DNA from: Treponema sp.
GTDB lineage: Bacteria > Spirochaetota > Spirochaetia > Treponematales > Breznakiellaceae
Assembly (NCBI GenBank): GCA_031270205.1
Contig: JAISYA010000205.1
Location: forward strand, 1-5,514
DNA: 5,514 nt
Reading direction: 5' to 3'
A program made the translations under genes and the position numbers. This document shows positions 1 to 5,514 of this stretch, one piece after another. The notes beneath the pieces are model-generated. The model saw nothing but the letters and a program-made list of their open reading frames with translations, made no database searches and was not told where the DNA came from. Each line of letters begins with the position of its first letter. Position 1 is the first letter of the stretch.

Positions 1-2
1 AT

Positions 3-35
3 AAAAAAGCCGGCAGGCCTCCTGGCGTCCGGCTT
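3..35 (-). terminator. Intrinsic terminator, minus-strand orientation
   Basis: AAGCCGG (7-13) pairs perfectly with CCGGCTT (29-35), and inside it CAGG (14-17) can pair with CCTG (21-24), leaving a small asymmetric bulge. Read on the minus strand, the stem is followed at once by six T (positions 8 to 3), the classic Rho-independent form. Read on the plus strand, the stem is followed only by a broken T stretch (TTATGT), so it would be weak that way, though it might still serve a plus-strand gene ending left of the window. No minus-strand protein gene lies just to its right, so what it terminates is open; a short transcript from the minus-strand promoter at 167-195 is one candidate. Confidence 0.6.
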
Positions 36-108
36 ATGTGCGTGGTGGGTAAGGAAGAGAAGCCCTGTGGGCAGAGTCGTCTCCCGGAAAATAGATTCAG
101 GTGAGTAT

Positions 109-186
<78 letters not shown>

Positions 187-195
<9 letters not shown>

Positions 196-249
196 GCAAA
201 AAGTGTAAAAAATCTGCGGCTCTTTCCGTTTCATATAGACCAGTATAAT
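187..249 (+). promoter_or_regulatory. Putative plus-strand promoter with phased A-tracts (UP-element/bent DNA)
   Basis: A perfect TATAAT lies at 244-249. The -35 region is poor; the best match is TTTCCG at 223-228 with a short 15-bp spacer. Upstream are three A-tracts at 187-191, 198-202 and 207-212, whose starts are 11 and 9 bp apart, close to one helical turn. With a start near 256 they fall about 44-69 bp upstream, the zone where UP elements contact the RNA polymerase alpha subunits, and phased A-tracts are known to bend DNA. That could compensate for the weak -35. The transcript would have a leader of about 105 nt before the ATG at 361. A competing promoter is CATAAT at 324-329. Confidence 0.4.
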
Positions 250-299
250 GCAGCCTGGGCCGGCGGTCAAGGGGAAATTGAAACGAAAGAGCACTGAGC

Positions 300-329
300 T
301 TATCGAGGGCTTGTGAAAATCCCCATAAT
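300..329 (+). promoter_or_regulatory. Alternative proximal promoter for the sulfur operon
   Basis: CATAAT at 324-329 matches five of six bases of the -10 consensus. The best -35 partner, TTATCG at 300-305, is weak (three of six) with an 18-bp spacer. The start site would fall near 336, inside the inverted repeat at 331-349, so a bound repressor would directly cover the start. This geometry fits a repressed promoter, but sequence alone cannot decide between this and the TATAAT at 244-249. Confidence 0.3.
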
Positions 330-330
330 A

Positions 331-349
331 TCCTACAATTAAGGTAGGA
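331..349. promoter_or_regulatory. Candidate Rrf2-family operator (inverted repeat)
   Basis: TCCTAC (331-336) and GTAGGA (344-349) form a perfect 6-bp inverted repeat around a 7-bp AT-rich spacer, 19 bp in all and centred at 340. It lies between a possible -10 (324-329) and the start codon at 361, and its right arm overlaps the purine-rich ribosome binding site (GGAG at 347-350, 10 nt before ATG). Rrf2-family dimers commonly bind short dyads in promoters, and two Rrf2 genes follow in the same operon, so autoregulated repression is the likely role. The dyad is seen directly; the regulator assignment is inference. As RNA it could also form a small hairpin over the ribosome binding site. Confidence 0.55.
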
Positions 350-360
350 GTTAAGAAAAT

Positions 361-1512
361 ATGCGGCTGAATACCCGTCTGATACATAACGGCCACGTTA
401 CGGATCCCTCAAGCGGCGCGCTGGGGGTTCCGTTGATACAGACTTCCACGTTTGATCAGAGCGCCTGCTTTGCCGATCCGGCGGGCGGGCAGGCGCCCCG
501 CTACGATTACGCCCGTTCGGGGAATCCCACCAGGAGCGCCCTGGAAGAAATAATCGCCGGCCTTGAAGGGGGAGAATGCGGCTATGCCTTTGGCAGCGGC
601 ATCGCGGCGGTTTCCTCGGCGCTGGGGATTTTTTCCGCCGGGGATCACATTGTCGCCGCCGAGGATATCTACGGCGGCAGCTACCGGATACTCAATACGT
701 TTTTCAAGCGCTGGGGCCTTGAGCTGACCGCGGCGGACGCTTCCCGGCCGGAGCAAATCCGCGCGGCGATAAGGCCCAACACCAGGGCGCTTTACCTTGA
801 GACGCCCTCAAACCCGCTGCTTAAAATCACCGACCTTGCAGCCTGCATAGCCATCGCCAAAGAAGCGGGGCTGCTTTCCATTGTGGACAATACGTTTATG
901 ACCCCCTGTTTGCAGCGGCCCATTGAGTTCGGCGCGGACATTGTGCTCCACTCGGCCACGAAATTTCTCGGCGGTCACAGCGATGTTATTTCCGGGCTGG
1001 CGGTTACCGCCACCAAAGAGCTGGGGAAGCGGCTCTACGCGGTGCAGAATGGTTTCGGCGCGGTGCCCGGTCCCTGGGACGTGTGGCTGGTGATTCGGGG
1101 AATTAAAACGCTGAAGGTGCGGCTTGACGCGCAGCAGGCGGCGGCCCAGTTTTTAAGCCGGCGCCTGCGGGAACATCCCCATGTGGAGGCGGTCTACTAT
1201 CCCGGCCTTGAGGATCATCCAGGGAAGGCGGTTCACGACGCCCAGGCATCCGGCGCGGGGGCGGTTTTTTCCTTCAAGACAAAAACCGTGGAGCAGGCCC
1301 TCGGTTTTCTCAGGCGGACAAAGCTCGCCGCGGCCGCGGTAAGCCTGGGCGGGGTGGAGACCATCGCTTCGTATCCGGTCAGGATGAGCCACGCCTCAAT
1401 CCCCAGGCCCGAACGGGAACGCCTGGGCATCACCGACACGTTGATCAGGATTTCACCCGGACTGGAAGATCCGGAAGATTTGCTTGAGGATTTTGAACAG
1501 GCCCTGGCCTGA
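361..1512 (+). CDS. PLP-dependent transsulfuration enzyme, cystathionine gamma-lyase/gamma-synthase type
   Basis: This 383-residue cytosolic enzyme belongs to the Cys/Met metabolism PLP family and has its usual length. Visible landmarks are YARSGNPTR (50-58; Tyr50 and Arg52 correspond to the phosphate-binding pair from the neighbouring subunit), DIYGGSYR (102-109; Tyr104 is the residue that stacks on PLP), VDNTF (175-179; Asp176 pairs with the pyridine nitrogen), SATKFLGGHSD (198-208; Lys201 is the Schiff-base lysine) and LIRIS (361-365; Arg363 holds the substrate carboxylate). Glu333 in SLGGVET aligns with the glutamate of gamma-lyases, where E. coli beta-lyase has Tyr. Gly106 replaces the cysteine typical of methionine gamma-lyase. 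I therefore favour cystathionine/homocysteine gamma-lyase or gamma-synthase; the exact reaction is unresolved. The start has GGAG 10 nt upstream and no competing ATG. Two Rrf2 regulators follow, 27 nt and then a 4-nt overlap apart, which links it to sulfur regulation. Confidence 0.9.
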   Translation: MRLNTRLIHNGHVTDPSSGALGVPLIQTSTFDQSACFADPAGGQAPRYDYARSGNPTRSALEEIIAGLEGGECGYAFGSGIAAVSSALGIFSAGDHIVAAEDIYGGSYRILNTFFKRWGLELTAADASRPEQIRAAIRPNTRALYLETPSNPLLKITDLAACIAIAKEAGLLSIVDNTFMTPCLQRPIEFGADIVLHSATKFLGGHSDVISGLAVTATKELGKRLYAVQNGFGAVPGPWDVWLVIRGIKTLKVRLDAQQAAAQFLSRRLREHPHVEAVYYPGLEDHPGKAVHDAQASGAGAVFSFKTKTVEQALGFLRRTKLAAAAVSLGGVETIASYPVRMSHASIPRPERERLGITDTLIRISPGLEDPEDLLEDFEQALA

Positions 1513-1539
1513 ATGCCTGCAAAGGACGGAGGCGTAATA

Positions 1540-1971
1540 ATGAGAATATCCACGAAAGGCCGCTATTCGCTTGAAGCCCTGCTCTACATGGCGATGCTTC
1601 CCCAGGGGCAGTACGCCAGCACGAGGGGCATCGCCGAAGACACCGGCCTTTCCGACGGCTATCTTGAGCAGCTTTTTATCCCGCTGCGCCACGCGGGGAT
1701 CATTCACGGAATGCGGGGGCCAAAGGGAGGCTATCTCCTCGGCAGTCCCCTTGAGGAAATCAGCGTCGGCGATATTTTGCGGGTGATGGAAGGTTCGCTG
1801 GAGCCGGCGGAATGTGTCAATTCGCGTAACTGCCCGGTTGTGGACACTTGCGCTTCACGGCACACCTGGAGCGAACTCTATACAGAAATATCCACCTGCG
1901 TGGATTCAATCAGTCTCAAGGATCTGGTTGAAGCCTGCGAGCACATGGATCAAATGGAATACGCGATATGA
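1540..1971 (+). CDS. Rrf2-family regulator with IscR-like cysteine triad
   Basis: This 143-residue protein is a DNA-binding repressor/activator of the Rrf2 family. It opens with the family hallmark MRISTKGRYSLEALL. A winged helix follows, with recognition helix LSDGYLEQLFIPLRHAG (37-53) and wing GMRGPKGGYLLG (57-68). Cys92, Cys98 and Cys104 are spaced C-X5-C-X5-C, the same positions that ligate [2Fe-2S] in E. coli IscR. The fourth IscR ligand, His107, is Arg107 here, with His108 next to it. Cluster binding is therefore likely but not certain. Start choice: GGAGG (1528-1532) lies 7 nt before ATG 1540; an in-frame ATG at 1513 directly after the previous stop would add nine unconserved residues and has no ribosome binding site. 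It probably senses Fe-S or cysteine supply and acts on its own operon through the dyad at 331-349 (inference). Confidence 0.88.
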   Translation: MRISTKGRYSLEALLYMAMLPQGQYASTRGIAEDTGLSDGYLEQLFIPLRHAGIIHGMRGPKGGYLLGSPLEEISVGDILRVMEGSLEPAECVNSRNCPVVDTCASRHTWSELYTEISTCVDSISLKDLVEACEHMDQMEYAI

Positions 1972-2402
1972 AAATTTCCACCAGAGGCCGGTACGGGGTA
2001 AGGCTCCTCATTGACCTTGCGGAACACCCGGAGGAGAATCACGTTTCGCTGGCCAGTATCGCCGAACGGCAGAACATTTCGATTCGCTACCTTGAGCAGG
2101 TGGCGGTGATCCTCCGACGCTCCGGTTTTATCCGCTCGATCAAAGGCTCCTCGGGCGGCTACACTTTGGCGCGGAAAGCCGAGGACATTACCGTAGGCGA
2201 TGCCCTGCGCATTCTGGAAGGCGACATGCTGGTCGTGGACAAGCCGCTTCCCGGCGTAAAAGAAACAAAACTCCAGCGCTGCATCAGGACCACGGTTTTT
2301 GACCGCCTCAATGAGCGCATCGCCGCCGTAATCGACCGTAAAACACTCGCGTCCCTCGTGGGCACCACCGATCCGGATGAATCGTATATGTATTTTATCT
2401 GA
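1968..2402 (+). CDS. Rrf2-family regulator, CymR-like, without the Fe-S cysteines
   Basis: This is a 144-residue second Rrf2 protein: MKISTRGRYG start, recognition helix ISIRYLEQVAVILRRSG (37-53), wing SIKGSSGGYTLA (57-68). It has a single cysteine (Cys105), so it cannot hold an IscR-type cluster by itself. The start MKISTRGRYG and the ending ESYMYFI resemble Bacillus subtilis CymR, which I recall as starting MKISTKGRYG and ending EAYMFYI. CymR represses cysteine-biosynthesis and transsulfuration genes, with cysteine synthase CysK as partner. The role here, sensing cysteine status, is inferred from that likeness and from the lyase in the operon. Its ATG overlaps the previous stop (ATGA at 1968-1971), which suggests translational coupling; GGAA at 1956-1959 is a modest ribosome binding site. 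It diverges clearly from its neighbour, so this is not a recent tandem duplicate. Confidence 0.87.
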   Translation: MKISTRGRYGVRLLIDLAEHPEENHVSLASIAERQNISIRYLEQVAVILRRSGFIRSIKGSSGGYTLARKAEDITVGDALRILEGDMLVVDKPLPGVKETKLQRCIRTTVFDRLNERIAAVIDRKTLASLVGTTDPDESYMYFI

Positions 2403-2409
2403 GACCGTT

Positions 2410-3678
2410 TCAAACTGCTGTTTTGGAACAGGCCCCTTCTGTTGCCTCGATTTTTTTCAAAACCCCGAATGACGGATCGGCCGCGAACTGAGCGCCGCCG
2501 CTTTTTCCGTCAAGCGCCAAAGAGCCGCTTCCGGCCCGCGCGGCGCGGACTCCGCTGTCGAGCGCCCCGCCTTCGTAGGGGGCAAAAAGAGTGCCGTAAC
2601 GGAGGACGCGCGTCTTTCCCGCAGGTATGCGGAAAGTGGTGGGCGCGCCCATCAGTTGTTTTTTTTCACGGGCGTATTGCAGGCCAAGGGGAAGACCGGC
2701 GGCGGAATTTTCCGTACCCAGGCAGTAGGTAAAGTCCGTTCCCCCTTCGCGGGAGGCCCAGGGGGTGTAAAGCCGCCCGCCGTACTGCATCCAGAGATCG
2801 TTGAAGCGCAGTATTACGTCGTCTTCGGCGGCGGCGGCCGCCCCGGTAAAGAAGCAGACATAGGCCATCTTCAAAAAGGGATTTACCAGCGCGGACCAGC
2901 CCAGCGAAGCCGAAGCGGGAATAGCGCCGCAGACCATATCCGTATAGCCGATGGGGCCGGGCACAAGGGAGATGTTTTCGGTTCCGCCGGAGGCCAGCGG
3001 CGCGGCCTCAAGGGAAGCGAATTCGGCGCCCAGCGCGAGGCGGCTAGTGGTATCAAATTCGCCTCCTCCGGGTATTACGCTCCAGCGATCCGCCGCTCCG
3101 GAAATAACGCAGCCGTGCTGCAGGAAGGGAGCGCCCACTGTATTGTGCCACGCGGCGCATATTTCGATGTCGCCTGTTCCCCTGTTGCCGATAGCGAGGC
3201 TGGTATAATGAACCGCGTGACCCGAAACCACCGCGTCTATTTTTTTGAAGGAAAGGGGGATTTTCGCCTCCGGGCTTTCCATGGTTGAAACGGCCCAGGC
3301 GGCTTCGTTATCCGAATCCCTGCCGCGAAAACGCCAGGCAAGATTGGCGGTCCAGCCGTGGGGCGGCAGCGCGATGCCGTCAACATCGTTGTCTCCCCCA
3401 AAATTCGGGGCGCAGGGAAAATTCCCCGCGATGTTATAGAGCAGATTCACCTTCCAGAATTGTTCCTCGGCCGCGCCGAAAGGTTTTCCCGAAGCGGAAC
3501 GGAACCAGGGAAGCCAGTGGGCGTTCACGCATTTTTTCCCCTGAATATTCGTGAGTTCAGGGACCATGCCGCCGATGTCGTCTACCATTACCCTGATACA
3601 GTCCTGTTCCAAAAGAGTGGCCTCCCGCCCTCCCAATTCCCTTACGCGCTCTGCGCGTAACGCGCCATTATTCGACAT
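2410..3678 (-). CDS. Hypothetical protein, galactose-mutarotase-like fold suspected
   Basis: I do not recognise this 422-residue protein with certainty. It has no signal peptide or membrane segment and looks like a beta-rich cytosolic protein. Residues 34-42 (DIGGMVPEL), LPPHGWTANLAW (104-115), AAWHNTVGAPFLQHGC (175-190) and YTPWASREGGTDFTYCLGTEN (304-324) recall the aldose-1-epimerase/mutarotase superfamily. His107, His178 and Glu311 are spaced much like the His-His-Glu catalytic set of GalM (about 71 and 133 residues apart), so a sugar-binding or epimerase-type role is possible; this is inference. Start choice: AGGGGAGG (3692-3685) touches the upstream ATG at 3684 with no spacer, but lies 6 nt before ATG 3678, which I prefer (protein begins MSNNGALRAE). 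It is third in the minus operon, 24 nt after the YchJ-like gene. Its stop is 7 bp from the convergent Rrf2 gene. Confidence 0.7.
   Translation of the reverse strand: MSNNGALRAERVRELGGREATLLEQDCIRVMVDDIGGMVPELTNIQGKKCVNAHWLPWFRSASGKPFGAAEEQFWKVNLLYNIAGNFPCAPNFGGDNDVDGIALPPHGWTANLAWRFRGRDSDNEAAWAVSTMESPEAKIPLSFKKIDAVVSGHAVHYTSLAIGNRGTGDIEICAAWHNTVGAPFLQHGCVISGAADRWSVIPGGGEFDTTSRLALGAEFASLEAAPLASGGTENISLVPGPIGYTDMVCGAIPASASLGWSALVNPFLKMAYVCFFTGAAAAAEDDVILRFNDLWMQYGGRLYTPWASREGGTDFTYCLGTENSAAGLPLGLQYAREKKQLMGAPTTFRIPAGKTRVLRYGTLFAPYEGGALDSGVRAARAGSGSLALDGKSGGAQFAADPSFGVLKKIEATEGACSKTAV
2418..2457 (+). terminator. Weak terminator candidate after the sulfur operon, inside the opposing gene
   Basis: CTGTT (2418-2422), AACAG (2427-2431) and CTGTT (2439-2443) can form either of two mutually exclusive 5-bp hairpins, and a run of seven T follows at 2451-2457. 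AGGC (2430-2433) with GCCT (2444-2447) is a third option, closer to the T run. All stems are short and the T run is separated from them by 3 to 7 nt, so this is weak. The T run also encodes two lysines of the opposing gene, which may explain it fully. No better terminator is seen between the convergent operons. Confidence 0.25.
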
Positions 3679-3690
3679 AATCATCCTCCC

Positions 3691-3715
3691 CTGCGCGGGC
3701 TTTTAGCGCCCGCAG
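3691..3715 (-). promoter_or_regulatory. Intercistronic hairpin over the ychJ stop codon
   Basis: GCGGGC (3695-3700) pairs with GCCCGC (3708-3713) around a 7-nt loop; alternatively CTGC/GCAG plus GGGC/GCCC pair with a 2-nt bulge. The loop contains the TAA stop of the YchJ-like gene, and the ribosome binding site of the next gene starts directly after the stem. There is no T run, so it is not a standard terminator. It might tune translation of the downstream gene or protect the mRNA, but a GC-rich stem of this size can arise by chance. Confidence 0.35.
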
Positions 3716-4185
3716 CATTGCTTATACTTCCTGCCGCTGCCGCAGGGACAGGGCTCGTTCCGCCCGACTTTCGGCGATGAACGGACTATCGTTTTTGGAA
3801 CGAGGCGTCCTTCGTCATAAAGCCATTCGTCGTTTTTCCTGACAAACTTTGCCCGCTCATGGTGGGTTTCCGTTAAGCCGTTACGCTCGTAGCGCGCCTC
3901 AAATTCCACCGTTCCTTCGGTGTCGGCGGGGCCGCCTTTTTCGGTGAGAATAATATTGAGTCCCAGCCATGTTGACTGCTCGCTCCAGTCCCGCGTTTGT
4001 TTAAGGTCGATGTCGTCTTTACCCCGCTGGACACAGGTATTGATGATGTAATCCACCGCGTGTTCCGCGTAGGCGGAGTAGCGGCTCCGCATCAGGGTTT
4101 CGGCGGTGGGGGCTTTGCGCTTTCCGGTGATGTAAGGCTCGCAGCAGTCGGCGTAGGCGCGGCCCGTGCCACAGGGACATTTCAT
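3703..4185 (-). CDS. ychJ: YchJ-family SEC-C motif protein
   Basis: This 160-residue protein, close to the usual family length, matches E. coli YchJ in layout. An N-terminal SEC-C-like zinc motif has Cys3, Cys5, Cys14 and Cys15. The family hallmark MRSRYSAY follows (32-39), then an NTF2-like central domain including STWLGLNI (71-78) and FEARYERNG (95-103). A C-terminal SEC-C motif, RNEPCPCGSGRKYKQCC, has Cys146, Cys148, Cys157 and Cys158. SEC-C motifs bind zinc in SecA, where they contact SecB and ribosomes; the job of YchJ proteins themselves is not known. The start is supported by GGAGAG (4197-4192) 6 nt before ATG. It lies 15 nt after the thrC stop and 24 nt before the next gene, so the three are very likely one operon. 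Both motifs are intact and nothing suggests decay. Confidence 0.92.
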   Translation of the reverse strand: MKCPCGTGRAYADCCEPYITGKRKAPTAETLMRSRYSAYAEHAVDYIINTCVQRGKDDIDLKQTRDWSEQSTWLGLNIILTEKGGPADTEGTVEFEARYERNGLTETHHERAKFVRKNDEWLYDEGRLVPKTIVRSSPKVGRNEPCPCGSGRKYKQCCGR

Positions 4186-4200
4186 GCTAATCTCTCCGGA

Positions 4201-5514
4201 TTATAAACGCCGGATCGCGTCCAGCAGCGCGCCGATTTCGGCGGGAATGGTTTGGGCGCGTACCGTCCGTTCCATGGCGCGGGCAAGGGCGGCAGGGACC
4301 GGCGCGGGGCCGGCCAGAGGTTCCACGGTCTCGGAAAACTTTGCCGGATGGGCGGTGGAAAGCACTCCCGCAGGCCCGGCGGCGATTTTGTTTTCGGCGA
4401 AAAGTTTGTCTATGCCTTTCCAGCCAACGGCGCTGTGGGGATCAAGAAAATAGCCCGCTTCCCGGCGCACCCGCTCAATGGTCTCCCTTGTCTCATCATC
4501 AGAAACGGAGACGCCCAGGATGATCCGCTTCATTTCATCCCATGAAAAATGCGCCGCCATGCGCTCAAAGTTGCTGGGCGCGCCCACATCCATGGCATTG
4601 GAGATAGTGGCCCGGGAAGTCCGGACCGTATATTCGCCGGACGCAAGGTAATCGGGAACGGTCTTGTTGATATTGGTGGCGGCGATAAACTGTTTAATGG
4701 GCGCGCCCATTTTCATTGCGTATAGTCCGGCGGTCAGATTGCCGAAGTTGCCCGAAGGAACGCAGAAGACCGCCGCCTCGCCCTTACGCAATCCGAAGCG
4801 CGCGTCTTTTGCCGCGCCCGTAAAACCCTTTACCCTCGGCGTGGCCTCGCCGCCGGCGTCGGCCCTGCCCGCAATGGCTCTGCCCGCGGCGGCGGCATAG
4901 TAAACCGTCTGGGGAATAAGCCTGCTTATATTTATCGAGTTGGCCGACGAAAGGGCCGTCTCTTTTTTAAGCCCCTCGTCGGCCAGCGCCGCTTTTACCA
5001 GCCGCTGGCAATCGTCAAAACTTCCCTCCACCGCAAGGGCGGAGATGTTTTTGCCCAGCCCGGCAATCTGGCGTTCCTGCAAAGGCGTTACCCTTCCTTT
5101 GGGATAGAGCACAGTCACGAAAATGCCCGGCACTTCAAAAAAGCCGTCCGCCACCGCGCCGCCGGTATCGCCGGAAGTGGCCACTAAAATCCGCAGGGGC
5201 TTTTCCTCGCCCCGGCGGAGATACGCGAAAGCCCTGGCCATGAAGCGCGCGCCGAAATCCTTGAAGGCCGCCGTCGGCCCGTGGAACAGCTCCAGCACCG
5301 GCCGGCCGCCGGCGTCCACCAGCGGCGCGCCGAAAGAGTACGCCGAATGAACAATATCCTCCAGCGCCGCGCCGGGTATTTCATCTCCCGTGTAGAGCCT
5401 GATCGTTTCAAAGGCAATGTCGCAAAAATCCATGACCGCAAGAGAGGTCTTTACGGCCGCGGAATACCGGGGAATCTCCCCAGGCACAAAAAGCCCGCCG
5501 TCCGGGGCAAGGCC
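4201..5514 (-). CDS. thrC: Threonine synthase, 5' end cut by the window edge
   Basis: This PLP enzyme converts O-phosphohomoserine to threonine in the cytosol. The visible 437 residues include FHGPTAAFKDFGARFMA with the PLP lysine (residue 85 of the fragment, codon 5262-5260), ATSGDTGGAVADGF (112-125), the phosphate-binding loop PSGNFGN (253-259) and HPAKF (389-393) near the C-terminus. The frame stays open to the window edge: before the GTG at 5487 it reads GLAPDGGLF, the conserved threonine synthase N-terminus (DGGLFVP), so that GTG is an internal valine and not the start. The true start and promoter lie beyond 5514, probably a few dozen residues upstream. An Ala/Gly/Arg-rich stretch of about 30 residues (about 4786-4880), just before the GNFGN loop, looks longer than in E. 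coli ThrC. It is first of the three minus-strand genes visible here. Confidence 0.95.
   Translation of the reverse strand, partial: GLAPDGGLFVPGEIPRYSAAVKTSLAVMDFCDIAFETIRLYTGDEIPGAALEDIVHSAYSFGAPLVDAGGRPVLELFHGPTAAFKDFGARFMARAFAYLRRGEEKPLRILVATSGDTGGAVADGFFEVPGIFVTVLYPKGRVTPLQERQIAGLGKNISALAVEGSFDDCQRLVKAALADEGLKKETALSSANSINISRLIPQTVYYAAAAGRAIAGRADAGGEATPRVKGFTGAAKDARFGLRKGEAAVFCVPSGNFGNLTAGLYAMKMGAPIKQFIAATNINKTVPDYLASGEYTVRTSRATISNAMDVGAPSNFERMAAHFSWDEMKRIILGVSVSDDETRETIERVRREAGYFLDPHSAVGWKGIDKLFAENKIAAGPAGVLSTAHPAKFSETVEPLAGPAPVPAALARAMERTVRAQTIPAEIGALLDAIRRL

Noticed and set aside
295..330. CTTATCGAGGGC stretch as an S-box (SAM-I) riboswitch
   Set aside because: Only the first bases match; the other conserved helices and the terminator arrangement are missing.
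1513..1539. Earlier ATG for the first Rrf2 gene
   Set aside because: The added nine residues are absent from the family, while GGAGG is ideally placed for ATG 1540, where the conserved MRISTKGRYS begins.
2659..2666. Run of eight A (minus strand) as a programmed slippage site in the mutarotase-like gene
   Set aside because: It simply encodes Glu-Lys-Lys, and I see no conserved alternative frame after it.
2442..3660. Several plus-strand open frames opposite the mutarotase-like gene
   Set aside because: They are shadows in GC-rich sequence, Arg/Gly/Pro-rich, without ribosome binding sites or family motifs.
3679..3684. Upstream ATG at 3684 as start of the mutarotase-like gene
   Set aside because: The ribosome binding site touches it with no spacer; ATG 3678 has a normal 6-nt spacer.
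5485..5487. GTG as start codon of threonine synthase
   Set aside because: The frame continues upstream to the window edge with the conserved GLAPDGGLFVP, so this GTG is an internal valine.

Overview
The window is bacterial: short gaps, clear purine-rich ribosome binding sites, GC-rich coding sequence and no eukaryotic features. Gene content does not fix the species. A spirochaete of the Treponema type is my best guess from overall style, but I see no marker gene that proves it.

Layout. Positions 1-360 carry no credible protein gene but are rich in signals: an intrinsic-terminator hairpin oriented for the minus strand (3-35), a 54-bp perfect (AG)27 tract (113-166), a perfect minus-strand -10 box abutting that tract (167-172), helically phased A-tracts (187-212) upstream of a perfect plus-strand TATAAT (244-249), and a 19-bp inverted repeat (331-349) overlapping the ribosome binding site of the first gene. 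Positions 361-2402 are a three-gene plus-strand operon: a PLP-dependent cystathionine gamma-lyase/gamma-synthase-type enzyme, then two different Rrf2-family regulators whose ends overlap by 4 bp. The first regulator has an IscR-like three-cysteine set; the second lacks it and resembles CymR, the cysteine-metabolism repressor of Firmicutes. Positions 2410-5514 are a minus-strand operon, read right to left: threonine synthase (5' end cut off by the window edge), a YchJ-family SEC-C zinc protein, and an unrecognised protein with a galactose-mutarotase-like look. The two operons converge with only 7 bp between stop codons.

How they fit together. The plus operon looks like a self-contained sulfur amino acid module: a transsulfuration enzyme co-transcribed with one putative Fe-S-sensing and one putative cysteine-status Rrf2 repressor, with a dyad operator at the promoter/ribosome-binding-site region that one or both could bind for feedback. 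Threonine synthase acts at the homoserine branch that also feeds methionine and cystathionine, so the two operons are metabolically adjacent even though transcribed oppositely. The most unusual part is the upstream region, where the long AG tract, divergent promoter-like boxes and a minus-strand terminator together outline a possible small RNA beginning with a CU repeat.
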